A stretch of 64,000 nucleotides of DNA from Buchnera aphidicola (Mindarus japonicus) (GCF_039393905.1 NZ_CP135030.1:248001-312000), one strand, 5' to 3'; counted from the stretch's first letter, positions 28,770 through 39,461 are shown. The notes: a model not told the origin generated them from the sequence alone. A program made the numbers and translations.

Positions 28770-29543
28770 TTATTGTCTAACTAATCTTTGATAAGAAGGA
28801 AGGAAAATTTTATTGCTTCTCCATGGATTAATATCAATACCACCTCTTCTATTATATCTCGCATAAACAGTAAGTTCTATAGGATTACAAAAATTCATAA
28901 TATCTGTAAAAATCTTTTCAACGCAATCTTCATGAAATTTATTAGTATTTCTAAAATTTATTAAATATAAAAGTAATGATTTTTTGTTTATTGGAAATCC
29001 TTTGTATGAAATTTCTATTGATGCCCAATCTGGTTGATTTGTAATTGGACAATTAGATTTTAGTAAATTACTATATAATGATTCTTTTACTATTTTAGTT
29101 CTATTGTTTGTGTACAAAACATCTTTTTTTTTAAAATCATCAAAAAAGTTAATTTTTTCATTGTCTATGTTTAATCCAAAAGGTGTTCTAATAAAACTAA
29201 AGTTTTTATGATTTAATTCAAATAAAGTAACAATTACTTTTCCTACAATTATTTTTTTTAAATCAGATTTAATTTTTTTTGTAAATTCTTTTTTTGAAAA
29301 AAAAATTTTACTACTTAATTCATGTAAATAAAATTTAAAACTTTTTGATTCTATTAAATTAATACTTTTTGAATCAATTTCTACTATTCCTAAAGCTAAC
29401 TGTGGAATTCCTTCTAAATTTAGCCATGATAATTCATATAAGTTCCAAATATCGAAACCTAAAAAAAAATTATTTTTTAAATTAAATTGTGTTTTTTTAC
29501 GAGCTTTTTCTCTTAAAATTCCTTTTAATATTTTTAAAGACAT
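28770..29543 (-). CDS. queF: NADPH-dependent 7-cyano-7-deazaguanine reductase
   Basis: QueF reduces preQ0 to preQ1 in queuosine tRNA modification. The 257-residue protein is the long, two-domain (YqcD) type, E. coli 282. The active cysteine is in LLKSNCPITNQPDWASIEI near residue 165, with the QueF motif E-S-K-S-F-K-F-Y-L near residue 65 and the C-terminal YNRRGGIDINPWRS. It is downstream of fldA on the same strand (35-base gap) and shares the terminator with ibpA. Confidence 0.95.
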   Translation of the reverse strand: MSLKILKGILREKARKKTQFNLKNNFFLGFDIWNLYELSWLNLEGIPQLALGIVEIDSKSINLIESKSFKFYLHELSSKIFFSKKEFTKKIKSDLKKIIVGKVIVTLFELNHKNFSFIRTPFGLNIDNEKINFFDDFKKKDVLYTNNRTKIVKESLYSNLLKSNCPITNQPDWASIEISYKGFPINKKSLLLYLINFRNTNKFHEDCVEKIFTDIMNFCNPIELTVYARYNRRGGIDINPWRSNKIFLPSYQRLVRQ

Positions 29544-29578
29544 TATTTTTTTCTCAATAAAGAATCATTATAAAAAAT

Positions 29579-30100
29579 TTATTTTTTTATGTTTTTTAAT
29601 TCAAAAATAAGATTATTAATCCAGGTTAAAACTCTTTTTTTAGTAAGGTCAGATTGTCTGTCTTCATCGATAGTTAAACCTAAAAAATATTTTTTGTTTA
29701 ATAAAGCTTTTGAAGACTCAAAAAAATATTTTTTTGTTGACCATTTTCCAATTATATTTCCTTTATTTTTTTTAACAATGTCGTATATGACCCGCATTGC
29801 ATCACAAAAATATTCTCCATAATCTTCTTGATCTCCACATCCGAATAAAGCAACAGTTTTTTTTGTAAAATCAATACTTTTTAAAATTGGCAAAAAATCA
29901 TCCCAATCAGACTGCATTTCTCCATAAAACCAAGTAGGTACACCAAAAATTAGTATTTCAAAAGATTCTATTTCTTTTTTTTTTACATTTGCTATATCAA
30001 ATAGTTTTGATTTTTCTTTTCCAAAATAATTAAAAATTAATTTAGCAACTAATTCAGTATTACCTGTATCGCTACCAAAAAAAATTCCAATTTGTTTCAT
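29579..30100 (-). CDS. fldA: flavodoxin
   Basis: A small FMN electron carrier that supplies radical-SAM enzymes. The 173 residues (E. coli FldA 176) begin with the FMN phosphate loop [10 protein letters not shown]. The two FMN-flanking loops are visible as [18 protein letters not shown] near residue 55 and [16 protein letters not shown] near 90. Likely partners encoded in this window are LipA, BioB and RlmN. Start ATG is preceded by a weak GGAAG. Confidence 0.97.
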   Translation of the reverse strand: MKQIGIFFGSDTGNTELVAKLIFNYFGKEKSKLFDIANVKKKEIESFEILIFGVPTWFYGEMQSDWDDFLPILKSIDFTKKTVALFGCGDQEDYGEYFCDAMRVIYDIVKKNKGNIIGKWSTKKYFFESSKALLNKKYFLGLTIDEDRQSDLTKKRVLTWINNLIFELKNIKK

Positions 30101-30298
30101 TGTTCTTCCTATTGTAGTATTAAATAAAATTTAAATAATTAATTATTATTATAATCTATTATAAAAACTATTTTATAAAAAAATATCTTTATATTTTTAA
30201 AATATAAAAAAAATATATTCAAATGTAATTTGAATTTATTTTAGTTTAAAATATAGTAAATTTACTTTGAAAAATTAAATTAAAAAAAGAAATTATTT

Positions 30299-31729
30299 AT
30301 GAGTATCAATCTAGTTTGGTTTAGAAACGACTTACGTGTACATGATAATACTGCTTTATCTAAAGCATGTGATAATAAAACAGAAAAAGTTTTAGCTATT
30401 TTTATAGCAACACCTGTACAATGGAGATCTCATTGTATGTCATTTAAACAATCTTCTTTCATTTACAAAAATTTAATTTTATTAGAAAAGAATTTAAATT
30501 TATTAGGTATTCCATTTTTCTATTTTGAAAAATCAAATTTTGACTCTTTAATACCATTTTTAATTCAATTTTGCAGAAAAAAGTGCATTAGTACTTTATT
30601 TTATAATAAGCAATATGAAATAAATGAAATAAAAAGAGATGAAAGCATAAAAAAACTATTAAATCTAGAAAAAATAAATATGCTTGGATACCATGATTCA
30701 ATTATGGTTTCTCCAAAATTAATTTTTAATTCTAAAAAAAAAAGTTATATAAAATTTACTCCTTTTAAAAATAAAATTCTTAATTATTTAAATAACAAAG
30801 AAATAAAATGTTTTCCTTCTCCAAGTATTCGTTCTGTTAAAATAAAAAATACTTTTTCTAAAATTGTACCTTTTACTTTTCCTAAAGAAAAATTCTCGAC
30901 TCAACTTTTTCCTGTCGGAGAAGATAATGCTATTAAAAAATTAAATACTTTTTTTAAAAAAAAATGTTTTAACTATTCCTTAAAAAGAAATTTTTTCGGA
31001 TTATCTTCAACTAGTTTATTATCACCTTATTTAAGCGTTGGAATCTTATCCCCAAGGCAATGTTTAGCTAAAATATTTAAAGAAAAAATTTCTTTTAAAA
31101 ATATTAATAATGATAAAATAACTTGGTTAAATGAACTTATTTGGAGGGAATTTTATAAACATACATTAAGCGCATATTCTTTAATTAGTAAAGAACAATC
31201 TATTTTTTTTTGGGAAAAAAATATAAAATGGAGTAACAATGATCAACATTTTTCTTCTTGGAAAAATGGAACAACTGGCTATCCTATAATAGATGCTGCT
31301 ATGAGACAATTAAAGAAAACTGGTTGGATGCATAATAGATTAAGAATGATTACAGCCTCATTTTTAACTAAAAATCTTTTGATAGATTGGAGAAAAGGAG
31401 CTAGATATTTTATGTCTCAATTGATTGACGGAGATTTTTCTTCTAATATTGGAGGATGGCAGTGGACAGCTTCAGTAGGGTTTGATTCTGTTCCATATTT
31501 TAGAATTTTAAATCCAACTATACAAAGTGAAAAATTTGATCCAAAAGGAAAATTTATATATTCTTTTTGTCCTGAACTAAAGAAAATACCTATTAAATAT
31601 ATACATCATCCAGAAAAATGGAAAAATAAGAAAAAGTATAAAATTAATTATCCTAATCCAATTGTTAACTATCAATCAACAAAAAAATACTTTTGCGAAG
31701 AATTTACAAAAGCTAAAAATAGTAAATAA
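30299..31729 (+). CDS. phrB: deoxyribodipyrimidine photolyase
   Basis: Class I CPD photolyase that splits UV-induced pyrimidine dimers with light, FADH- and a folate antenna. The 476 residues (E. coli 472) begin VWFRNDLRVHDNTAL. The FAD domain is clear: WLNELIWREFYKH near residue 278, AAMRQLKKTGWMHNRLRM near 335, and DFSSNIGGWQWTASVGFD near 378. It diverges from fldA. Its retention in an intracellular symbiont is known in Buchnera. Confidence 0.96.
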   Translation: MSINLVWFRNDLRVHDNTALSKACDNKTEKVLAIFIATPVQWRSHCMSFKQSSFIYKNLILLEKNLNLLGIPFFYFEKSNFDSLIPFLIQFCRKKCISTLFYNKQYEINEIKRDESIKKLLNLEKINMLGYHDSIMVSPKLIFNSKKKSYIKFTPFKNKILNYLNNKEIKCFPSPSIRSVKIKNTFSKIVPFTFPKEKFSTQLFPVGEDNAIKKLNTFFKKKCFNYSLKRNFFGLSSTSLLSPYLSVGILSPRQCLAKIFKEKISFKNINNDKITWLNELIWREFYKHTLSAYSLISKEQSIFFWEKNIKWSNNDQHFSSWKNGTTGYPIIDAAMRQLKKTGWMHNRLRMITASFLTKNLLIDWRKGARYFMSQLIDGDFSSNIGGWQWTASVGFDSVPYFRILNPTIQSEKFDPKGKFIYSFCPELKKIPIKYIHHPEKWKNKKKYKINYPNPIVNYQSTKKYFCEEFTKAKNSK

Positions 31730-31756
31730 AAAATTAAAAAATGGAGCATTTTTACA

Positions 31757-32500
31757 GTGTTAAATACAACTCTAGAAAAAATAGTTAATAAAAAATTAAA
31801 TAGTGAATTAATTAAAGATTTTACACCTAATGGATTGCAAATAGAAGGAAAAAAAAATATAAAAAAAATAGTCACTGGAGTAACAGCTTGTCAAAATTTA
31901 TTAGATTTAGCCGTAAAAGAAAAAGCAGATGCAATTATTGTTCATCATGGTTATTTTTGGAATAATGATCCCAGACCTATTACAGGAATTTTAAAAAAAA
32001 GAATTCAAACATTATTATGTAATGATATCAATTTGTATAGCTGGCATCTTCCTTTAGATATACACAAAAAGATGGGAAATAATAGACAAATAGCAAATAA
32101 ATTGAATATAGAAGTTATTGGGAATATATTACCTATATTACCGTGGGGTAGATTTAAAAAAAAAATAACAGGGAAAGAATTAGAAAAAAAAATTATTGAT
32201 ACATACCATAGAATTCCTTTTTATTATGAACCTTATAAAAAAAAATATATTGATAAAATAGCTTGGTGTAGTGGAAAAGGACAAAAATTTATAGAAAATG
32301 CTGTTAAATTTGGAATTGACGCATTTTTAACTGGAGAAATGTCTGAAGAAACAATTCATTTTGTTAGGGAAAATCAAATTCATTTTTTTTCTATAGGACA
32401 TCATGCTAGCGAAATAGATGGAATAAAAACTTTAACTAAATGGTTAAAAAAAAGACATGGTTTAAATGCTTCTTTTTTTGATATTCATAATCCAGTATAA
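31757..32500 (+). CDS. ybgI: Nif3-like dinuclear metal center protein YbgI
   Basis: A Nif3/GTP-cyclohydrolase-I-type-2 family protein, 247 residues exactly as in E. coli. Metal-binding histidines are in IIVHHGYFWN near residue 65 and HHASEIDGI near 217; INLYSWHLPLD near residue 92 is the family block. The start is GTG with GGAG ten bases upstream, and NTTLEKIVNKKLN aligns with the E. coli N terminus. Function is not firmly known. It follows phrB after 27 bases, so they may be co-transcribed; the order phrB-ybgI is also enteric. Confidence 0.93.
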   Translation: MLNTTLEKIVNKKLNSELIKDFTPNGLQIEGKKNIKKIVTGVTACQNLLDLAVKEKADAIIVHHGYFWNNDPRPITGILKKRIQTLLCNDINLYSWHLPLDIHKKMGNNRQIANKLNIEVIGNILPILPWGRFKKKITGKELEKKIIDTYHRIPFYYEPYKKKYIDKIAWCSGKGQKFIENAVKFGIDAFLTGEMSEETIHFVRENQIHFFSIGHHASEIDGIKTLTKWLKKRHGLNASFFDIHNPV

Positions 32501-32640
32501 ATATTTTTTTTAAAATATAAAATTTATAAAGATACACAAAAATATATAATAAGTATCTAAAAAATTATAAATATTTAAAAAATAAAAATTTTATCATTAA
32601 TAAAAAATATTTTTTAATTTTAAAAACTTAAGGAAATTTT

Positions 32641-35412
32641 ATGAATAGTAAATATAATGAATCATGGAATGATTTTCTTAACATAATAAATAGTAATCAA
32701 TTTTATGTAGAAAGTTTATACCAACAATTTTTAAATCATCCAAATTTAATAGATAAAAATTGGAAGAAGAATTTTTTATATTTTTTTGAAAAAACAAAAA
32801 ATAAAAGTAATACTTTTACTGATAAATTTCTTAAAAATGAAAAATTAAAAAATAAAAAAATAAATAATTTTTCCTTTAAAATATTCAAATTAATTGATTT
32901 ATTTAGAAAATATGGACATAGATATGCAAAATTAAACCCATTAGAAAGTCATAAAATAGAATTTAAAAAAAATATGAGAATTTCTAGTTATGAAACAAAC
33001 ATAAATCAATTTATTCAAAATAAAAATTTTTATTATTTAAATAATAATAAAAAATATTTCTCTTTAAAAAATCTTTATTCTGACTTAAAGAAAATATATT
33101 CTAGTTCCATAGGAATTGAATATAAGCATATTGAAAATAATGAAGAAAGAAATTGGATACAAGAAAATATTGAATCGATAAATGAAAATTTTTCTTTTAA
33201 TAAAAATAAACAAAAAAAAATTTTAAAATATTTAATTTCAGCTGAAAGTTTAGAAAAATACTTAAACATAAAATTCCCAGGAGTTAAAAGATTTTCTTTA
33301 GAAGGTTCAGAAACATTAATACCAATGTTATCTGAAATGATATTTCAATCTAGTAAATTACTAGTTTCAAAAATATCATTAGGTATGGCACATAGGGGAA
33401 GAATAAATGTATTAGCTAACATTGTAGGGAAAAAAATAAGAAATATTTTTTCTGAATTTGCTCCAAAAAATTTTGAAAATTTATATAGTGGAGATGTGAA
33501 ATACCATATGGGTTTTAAATCAAAACTAAAAGAAATAAATGAAATTTTAATAGATTTACATTTTAATCCCTCTCATTTAGAAATTATTTCCCCTGTTGTT
33601 CTTGGCTCTGTTAGAGCAGATTTAGATAAAAAAAAAATATTTAATAGTAATAACATTATTCCCATAATTATTCATGGAGATGCTTCTATTACCGGACAAG
33701 GGGTGGTACAAGAAACTTTAAACATGTCTCAGACAAGAGGATATAATGTTGGTGGGAGTATTCATATCATAATTAATAATCAAATAGGATTTACGACTTC
33801 AAATCAAAAAGATTTAAGATCTTCTAATTATTGTAGTGATATTGCTAAAATGATTCAATCTCCAATATTTCATATTAATGCAGACGATCCAGAAGCGGCT
33901 GTTTTTATTTCTAAATTAGCTGTAAAATATAGAAATATATTTAAAAAAGATATTTTTATAGATTTAGTTTGTTATAGAAGATTAGGACATAATGAAGTTG
34001 ATGATCCTTCTGTAACACAACCTATAATGTATCAAAAAATTAAAAATCATAAAACTGTAAAAACGTTATATGAAAATAAATTAATACAAAAAAAAATAAT
34101 AAATTCAGATGAAGCAGAACTAATGTCATTAGATTATCGTAAAAAATTAGATATAGAATATGAACAATATCTCAATATAAATACAAAAAAAAATAAATTT
34201 TTATCAACAAAAACAAAAGAAAGTGAAAATTATTCGAATTATAAAAAAAATATTTCCTCTAAAAATATTGAAAAAATAGCTAAAAATATTTTTTCAATAC
34301 CTATTACAATTAATCTACATAAAAAAATAAAAAATATATACAACGAAAGATTAGAAATGGCAGAGGGGAAAAAAAAAATAGATTGGGGTACTGCAGAATT
34401 ATTAGCTTATGGGACTTTATTGAATCAAAATATTTCTTGCAGAATAACAGGAGAAGATGTTTGTAGAGGAACTTTTTTTCATAGACATGCTGTAATTCAT
34501 GATCAAAAAAGTGGAGAAACTTATACTCCATTAAAATCTTTTTCTGAATTTAAAAAATCCAAATTTTATATTTGGGATTCCGTTTTATCAGAAGAAGCAG
34601 CTTTAGCTTTTGAATACGGTTATAGTTTTACTAATAAAGAAATGCTAGTTGTTTGGGAAGCACAGTTTGGAGATTTTTCTAATGGAGCACAAATAGTTAT
34701 TGATCAATTTTTAAGTTCAGGAGAAGAAAAATGGAATCAAAAAAGTGGATTAGTATTATTACTACCTCATGGATATGAAGGGCAGGGACCTGAACATTCT
34801 TCGGGAAGATTAGAGCGTTTTCTACAGTTATGCGCTAAGAAAAATATGCAAATTTCTATTCCTACAACATCTGGACAAATGTATCATTTATTAACTGAAC
34901 ATGTTTATAAAGAAAATAAAAAACCTTTAATTATTTTTTCTCCAAAGTCACTTTTAAGAAATCCATTAACATTTTCCTCTTTAGAAAATTTAAAATATAA
35001 AAATTTTAAAACAGTTCTTTATGAAATTAACAAAGTTAAAAAACAAAAAATAAGGAAAATTATTTTTTGTTCTGGAAAAATATATTATGAACTATTAATG
35101 AATCAAATAAAAAATAAAAAAAACGATATTTTAATAGTTAGAATAGAAAATTTATATCCTTTTCCTAATAAGGAAGTTACAAAAATATTTCAATATTTAA
35201 ATAATATTAATGATATTATTTGGTGTCAAGAAGAACCGAAAAATCAAGGTTCATGGAACTATGTTAAAAATTATTTAAAAAAAATAATGTTTAAAGATCA
35301 ACAAATTAATTACATAGGTCGTCCTAAATCATCTTCACCAGCTACAGGATCTTTTTATATTCATCAAAAAGAACAACAAAAAATAATTTTTGATGCTCTA
35401 AATATAATTTAG
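32641..35412 (+). CDS. sucA: 2-oxoglutarate dehydrogenase E1
   Basis: The thiamine-diphosphate E1 subunit that decarboxylates 2-oxoglutarate. The 923 residues (E. coli 933) start with a drifted, asparagine-rich E2-binding segment. Then come SLEGSETLIPM near residue 220, MAHRGRINVL, the ThDP/Mg site HGDASITGQGVVQET near 340 and NNQIGFTTS, and the C-terminal half with GQGPEHSSGRLERFLQL. AAGGAA precedes the ATG. sucB follows after 18 bases. No other tricarboxylic-acid-cycle gene is in the window. Confidence 0.97.
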   Translation: MNSKYNESWNDFLNIINSNQFYVESLYQQFLNHPNLIDKNWKKNFLYFFEKTKNKSNTFTDKFLKNEKLKNKKINNFSFKIFKLIDLFRKYGHRYAKLNPLESHKIEFKKNMRISSYETNINQFIQNKNFYYLNNNKKYFSLKNLYSDLKKIYSSSIGIEYKHIENNEERNWIQENIESINENFSFNKNKQKKILKYLISAESLEKYLNIKFPGVKRFSLEGSETLIPMLSEMIFQSSKLLVSKISLGMAHRGRINVLANIVGKKIRNIFSEFAPKNFENLYSGDVKYHMGFKSKLKEINEILIDLHFNPSHLEIISPVVLGSVRADLDKKKIFNSNNIIPIIIHGDASITGQGVVQETLNMSQTRGYNVGGSIHIIINNQIGFTTSNQKDLRSSNYCSDIAKMIQSPIFHINADDPEAAVFISKLAVKYRNIFKKDIFIDLVCYRRLGHNEVDDPSVTQPIMYQKIKNHKTVKTLYENKLIQKKIINSDEAELMSLDYRKKLDIEYEQYLNINTKKNKFLSTKTKESENYSNYKKNISSKNIEKIAKNIFSIPITINLHKKIKNIYNERLEMAEGKKKIDWGTAELLAYGTLLNQNISCRITGEDVCRGTFFHRHAVIHDQKSGETYTPLKSFSEFKKSKFYIWDSVLSEEAALAFEYGYSFTNKEMLVVWEAQFGDFSNGAQIVIDQFLSSGEEKWNQKSGLVLLLPHGYEGQGPEHSSGRLERFLQLCAKKNMQISIPTTSGQMYHLLTEHVYKENKKPLIIFSPKSLLRNPLTFSSLENLKYKNFKTVLYEINKVKKQKIRKIIFCSGKIYYELLMNQIKNKKNDILIVRIENLYPFPNKEVTKIFQYLNNINDIIWCQEEPKNQGSWNYVKNYLKKIMFKDQQINYIGRPKSSSPATGSFYIHQKEQQKIIFDALNII

Positions 35413-35430
35413 AAAATAATTAAGGGAAAA

Positions 35431-36609
35431 ATGAAAAAAATAGACATATTAGTGCCAGATCTTCCAGAATCTGTTTTAAATGCCACTGTTGCATCATGGC
35501 ATAAAAAAACTGGGGATATTATTCTAAAAGACGAGATTTTAGTAGATATCGAAACGGATAAAGTAATATTAGAAATACCGTCTTCTTCTGAAGGAATTCT
35601 TTCTAAAATTCTTGAAAAAGAAGGATCAATTGTAACATCTAAACAAATTTTAGGAGAAGTTGTTGAAAAAAAAAATAAGGAAGAAAAAAAATTAAATAAA
35701 GAAAATAAAGAAAAACATTGCAGTCCATCTTTAAGAAGATCTTTATCTTCTGAAAAAAATAATATTCTAATAAATCAAGATTTTTCATTTTCAAAACAAG
35801 AAAATAAAAAAGAAAATTTCTTTAAAATACAAAATAATGTTATTAATAACATAGAAAATAAACCATTATTTTTACCTAAAAAAAACGAGATAAATTTAAA
35901 TTCAGATATTAGAAGTACAACAAGAAAAAAAATGAGTCCTTTAAGAAAGTGCATATCTGAACGTCTACTTCTTGCAAAAAATTCTACTGCTATGTTAACA
36001 ACTTTTAATGAAGTTAACATGGAATCTATTATTAAATACAGAAAAAAATATGGTATTTATTTTAAAAATAAACACGGAATTAAATTGGGTTTAATGTCTT
36101 TTTTTATTAAAGCAGTTATAGAATGTTTAAAAAAAATTCCTTCAATTAATTCCTCTGTTAAAGACGATGATTTAATACAATTCAATTATTTTGATATCAA
36201 TATTGCTGTTTCTACGGAAAGAGGTTTAATTACCCCTGTTTTAAAAAATGCAAATGAAATGAGTATTTCAAAAATAGAAAAAAAAATAAAATATTTTTCT
36301 GAGCAGGGAAATAAAGGTAAATTAGACATTAAAGAACTTGAAAATGGAACTTTTACTATTACAAATGGTGGAGTTTTCGGATCTTTGTTATCAACTCCTA
36401 TTATTAATTTTCCTCAAGCAGCTATCTTAGGAATGCATACTATCAAAGATCGAGCTATAGTAATAAATAATGAAATAAAAATAGCCCCAATGATGTATTT
36501 ATCATTGTCTTATGATCATCGGATTATAGATGGAAAAGAATCTATAAATTTTTTAAATTATTTAAAAGAAACATTAGAAAATATACCAACATTATTCTTA
36601 GAACTATAA
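35431..36609 (+). CDS. sucB: dihydrolipoamide succinyltransferase E2
   Basis: E2 core of the 2-oxoglutarate dehydrogenase complex. Order: lipoyl domain (residues 1-77) with the lipoylated Lys44 in DIETDKVILEIP; a long lysine/asparagine-rich linker; a degenerate peripheral subunit-binding domain at about 97-134; and the catalytic domain from about 160, ending with SYDHRIIDGKE that carries the catalytic histidine. In E. coli the binding domain reads SPAIRR...GTGVGGRLT; here SPSLRR remains but the GTGxGGRxT motif is gone. 392 residues versus 405. GGGAA precedes the ATG. LipA and LipB in the window would modify Lys44. Confidence 0.97.
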   Translation: MKKIDILVPDLPESVLNATVASWHKKTGDIILKDEILVDIETDKVILEIPSSSEGILSKILEKEGSIVTSKQILGEVVEKKNKEEKKLNKENKEKHCSPSLRRSLSSEKNNILINQDFSFSKQENKKENFFKIQNNVINNIENKPLFLPKKNEINLNSDIRSTTRKKMSPLRKCISERLLLAKNSTAMLTTFNEVNMESIIKYRKKYGIYFKNKHGIKLGLMSFFIKAVIECLKKIPSINSSVKDDDLIQFNYFDINIAVSTERGLITPVLKNANEMSISKIEKKIKYFSEQGNKGKLDIKELENGTFTITNGGVFGSLLSTPIINFPQAAILGMHTIKDRAIVINNEIKIAPMMYLSLSYDHRIIDGKESINFLNYLKETLENIPTLFLEL

Positions 36610-36751
36610 AGATAAAATAAAATTATTATTTTTAATAAACCTTATTTTTTTATTAAAAAAATATATTATTTATAATGATAATTATATTAATTTTACTTTA
36701 AAAAAATATTTAATAAAAAATTTTTTAAAATTATACAATTAAGGAATATCT

Positions 36752-37450
36752 ATGAAAATTACAAAAATGGTTTTAATTCGTCACGGAGAAAGTCAATGGA
36801 ATAAATTAAATAGATTTACAGGTTGGCATGATATCGATTTATCTAAACAAGGTTTATTAGAAGCAAAGAATTCTGGAAAATTATTAAAATCTAAAAATTT
36901 TAATTTTGATTATTGTTTTACATCGTTATTAAAACGAGCAATTCATACATTATGGAATATTTTAATCGAACTAAATCAATCTTGGTTACCAATAAAAAAA
37001 ACATGGCGTCTTAATGAAAGACATTACGGATTGTTGCAAGGCTTAAATAAATCAGAAACAATTTTAAAATATGGGAAAGAAACTGTCGAACAATGGAGGA
37101 GAGGCTATGAAATTGTTCCTCCAGAATTAGAAAACATTGATCAAGTTTATTCAGGATACGACAATAAATATCGAAAAGTAAATGATTTAGAAAAACCAAT
37201 GTCAGAAAGTTTAAGAATGACAAAAAATAGAGTAGTTCCTTTTTGGAATAAGGAAATATTTCCTAAAATAAAAAAAAACCAAACTATTTTAATAGTAGCT
37301 CATGGAAATTCTTTAAGAGCTCTAATTAAACATTTGTCTAATATTGAAGATAATCAAATAATAAATTTAGATGTACCTACTGGCACCCCAATTGTTTATG
37401 AGTTTGATGAAAAATTAATTCCTATTAAATATTATTTTCTTAAAAAGTAA
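36752..37450 (+). CDS. gpmA: 2,3-bisphosphoglycerate-dependent phosphoglycerate mutase
   Basis: Interconverts 3- and 2-phosphoglycerate by a phospho-histidine. The 232 residues begin KMVLIRHGESQWN with the catalytic histidine near residue 11, followed by RFTGWHDIDLS, TSLLKRAIHTLW, ERHYGLLQGLNKSE, and the second catalytic histidine in VAHGNSLRALIKHL. E. coli GpmA has 250 residues; the extra C-terminal tail is missing. AAGGAA precedes the ATG. It is one of five glycolytic genes in the window. Confidence 0.96.
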   Translation: MKITKMVLIRHGESQWNKLNRFTGWHDIDLSKQGLLEAKNSGKLLKSKNFNFDYCFTSLLKRAIHTLWNILIELNQSWLPIKKTWRLNERHYGLLQGLNKSETILKYGKETVEQWRRGYEIVPPELENIDQVYSGYDNKYRKVNDLEKPMSESLRMTKNRVVPFWNKEIFPKIKKNQTILIVAHGNSLRALIKHLSNIEDNQIINLDVPTGTPIVYEFDEKLIPIKYYFLKK

Positions 37451-37610
37451 ATTATTTGTATTATTTTTAAATAAAAAATTTTAAACTTCTTAAAGTGTTT
37501 TCTGCATTATTTTATTAAAAGTTATATAAATTTATATTTTTCAAAAAAGAAAAAAAATATTCGAAAATTATAAAATTTTTATATGTAATTTAAACTATCT
37601 GGGGATAAAA

Positions 37611-38576
37611 ATGATTAAGAGGATTGGTGTACTCACTAGTGGAGGAGATTCTCCAGGTATGAATGCAGCTATACGAAGTGTTGTACGAGCAGGAATTAGT
37701 GAAAAATTAGAAGTTATTGGAATATATGATGGTTTTTTAGGTTTATTTAAAAATAAGATGAAAAATTTAGATAGATATAGCGTATCAGATATTATTAATA
37801 AAGGAGGAACTTTTTTAGGTTCAGCAAGATTTCCTGAATTTTCTAAAAAAAATATACGTTCTACTGCTATTTCAAATATGAAGAACAATGGAATAGATGT
37901 TTTAATTGTCATTGGAGGGGATGGATCGTATGTAGGAGCAAAATTAATTTCAGAAATGGGATTTCCATGCATTAGTTTACCAGCTACAATTGATAATGAT
38001 ATTCCAGGTACAGACTATACGATAGGGTATTTTACAGCATTAGGTACAGTTGTTGAAGCTATAGATAGATTAAGAGATACTTCTTCATCTCATCAAAGAA
38101 TTTCTATTGTTGAAATGATGGGAAGAACTTGTGGAGATTTGACTTTAGGTGCAGCAATAGCAGGAGGCTGTGAATTTATATTATTACCTGAATTAGAATA
38201 TAAAAAGGAAGAATTATTACTTGAAATTAAAAGAGGTATTAAAAAAGGCAAAAAGCATGCAATAGTTGCTATTACAGAATATATATGCGATATAGAAGAA
38301 CTAGCAAAATATATTGAAAAAGAAACTGGAAGAGAAACAAGAGCCACTATTTTAGGTCATATTCAAAGAGGAGGATCTCCTGTAGTATACGATAGGATTT
38401 TAGCTTCTCGTATGGGAGCATATTCTATCGAATTATCATTACAAGGATACAATAATGGAAGATGTATCGGTATACAAAATGAAAAAATGGTTCATCATGA
38501 TATTATTGATGCTTTAAAAAATATGAGACGTCCTTTTAAAAAAGATTGGTTAGAAACAGCTAGGAAATTATTTTAA
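37611..38576 (+). CDS. pfkA: 6-phosphofructokinase
   Basis: Phosphorylates fructose 6-phosphate with ATP. The 321 residues (E. coli PfkA 320) show the ATP loop [17 protein letters not shown] at the N terminus, GGDGSYVGA near residue 103, the catalytic aspartate in [16 protein letters not shown] near 128, MGRTCGD near 170 and GHIQRGGSP near 247. The start has GGGGA upstream. It is followed by a GC-rich terminator hairpin, convergent with tpiA. Confidence 0.98.
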   Translation: MIKRIGVLTSGGDSPGMNAAIRSVVRAGISEKLEVIGIYDGFLGLFKNKMKNLDRYSVSDIINKGGTFLGSARFPEFSKKNIRSTAISNMKNNGIDVLIVIGGDGSYVGAKLISEMGFPCISLPATIDNDIPGTDYTIGYFTALGTVVEAIDRLRDTSSSHQRISIVEMMGRTCGDLTLGAAIAGGCEFILLPELEYKKEELLLEIKRGIKKGKKHAIVAITEYICDIEELAKYIEKETGRETRATILGHIQRGGSPVVYDRILASRMGAYSIELSLQGYNNGRCIGIQNEKMVHHDIIDALKNMRRPFKKDWLETARKLF

Positions 38577-38583
38577 ATAAATT

Positions 38584-38606
38584 TGGTGCCGGGTAAACCG
38601 GCGCTA
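38584..38606 (+). terminator. GC-rich terminator hairpin after pfkA
   Basis: GCCGG at 38588-38592 pairs with CCGGC at 38598-38602 around GTAAA, extended by T-G, G-C, G-T and T-A pairs. It starts eight bases after the pfkA stop and is followed by TTTCTATT. It is the most GC-rich short element in the area, which points to selection for a stable terminator. Confidence 0.75.
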
Positions 38607-38669
38607 TTTCTATTAAAGAATAGAATAACTTTAAAAAAATATACTTAAATAAATATTTTTTTATTTTTT

Positions 38670-39428
38670 TTAAAAAATTTTTTTTAAAACATTTAAAAAA
38701 ATATGAAAACTTAAACAAGCTGTGCCTACTAAAAATCCATCTATATCTTTTTCTTTACAAAAAAGTTCAATGTTTTTTTCGTTTACAGAACCACCATATA
38801 ATAAATAAAAATTATTTAATGAAGGAATAGATTTTTTTCTAATATACGTTTTTAAAGAATGTAAAATAAATTGAACTTCTTTAGAATTCGCGGATTTTCC
38901 AGAACCAATAGACCAAACAGGTTCATAAGCAATAATAGTATTATCAAATGCGTTTTTTCCAACCAAATTAAAAATAATATCTATTTGCTTTTTACAAACA
39001 TCTATAGTTTTGTTATTCTTTTTTTCTTCTAAAGTTTCTCCTATACATAAAACAGGAATTAAATTTTCTTGCTTTAGTAAACAAAATTTTTTAGCAACTA
39101 AATATTCATCTTCATTATGAAAAATTCTTCTTTCAGAATGACCGATGATAACAGTTTTTACTAGCATATCTTTTAACATTAATGGTGATATTTCTCCAGT
39201 AAAAGCTCCTGAAAGATGAATATCAACATTTTGAGCACTTAATTGAATCCATTTATTTTGTTTGATAATTTCTTTAAATTTATATAAATAAATATATGAA
39301 GGGGCTATACTAAGCTTGCACTTTTTTTTAAAAATCTCTTCATTTTTTTTTAAAAAATCTAATAATGAAGAGAATATTTTCTTACTTCCATTCAATTTCC
39401 AATTAGCTATTACCAATGGTAAGTTCAT
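38670..39428 (-). CDS. tpiA: triosephosphate isomerase
   Basis: Interconverts dihydroxyacetone phosphate and glyceraldehyde 3-phosphate. The 252 residues (E. coli 255) have the catalytic lysine in ANWKLNGS near residue 11, the catalytic histidine in IIGHSERRIF near 95, the catalytic glutamate in IIAYEPVWSIGSG near 165 and the phosphate-binding LYGGSVNEKN. The C-terminal part is drifted but complete. It converges on pfkA. Confidence 0.97.
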   Translation of the reverse strand: MNLPLVIANWKLNGSKKIFSSLLDFLKKNEEIFKKKCKLSIAPSYIYLYKFKEIIKQNKWIQLSAQNVDIHLSGAFTGEISPLMLKDMLVKTVIIGHSERRIFHNEDEYLVAKKFCLLKQENLIPVLCIGETLEEKKNNKTIDVCKKQIDIIFNLVGKNAFDNTIIAYEPVWSIGSGKSANSKEVQFILHSLKTYIRKKSIPSLNNFYLLYGGSVNEKNIELFCKEKDIDGFLVGTACLSFHIFLNVLKKIF

Positions 39429-39461
39429 ATAATTGTAACTCCAAAAAATATTAAAATTATG

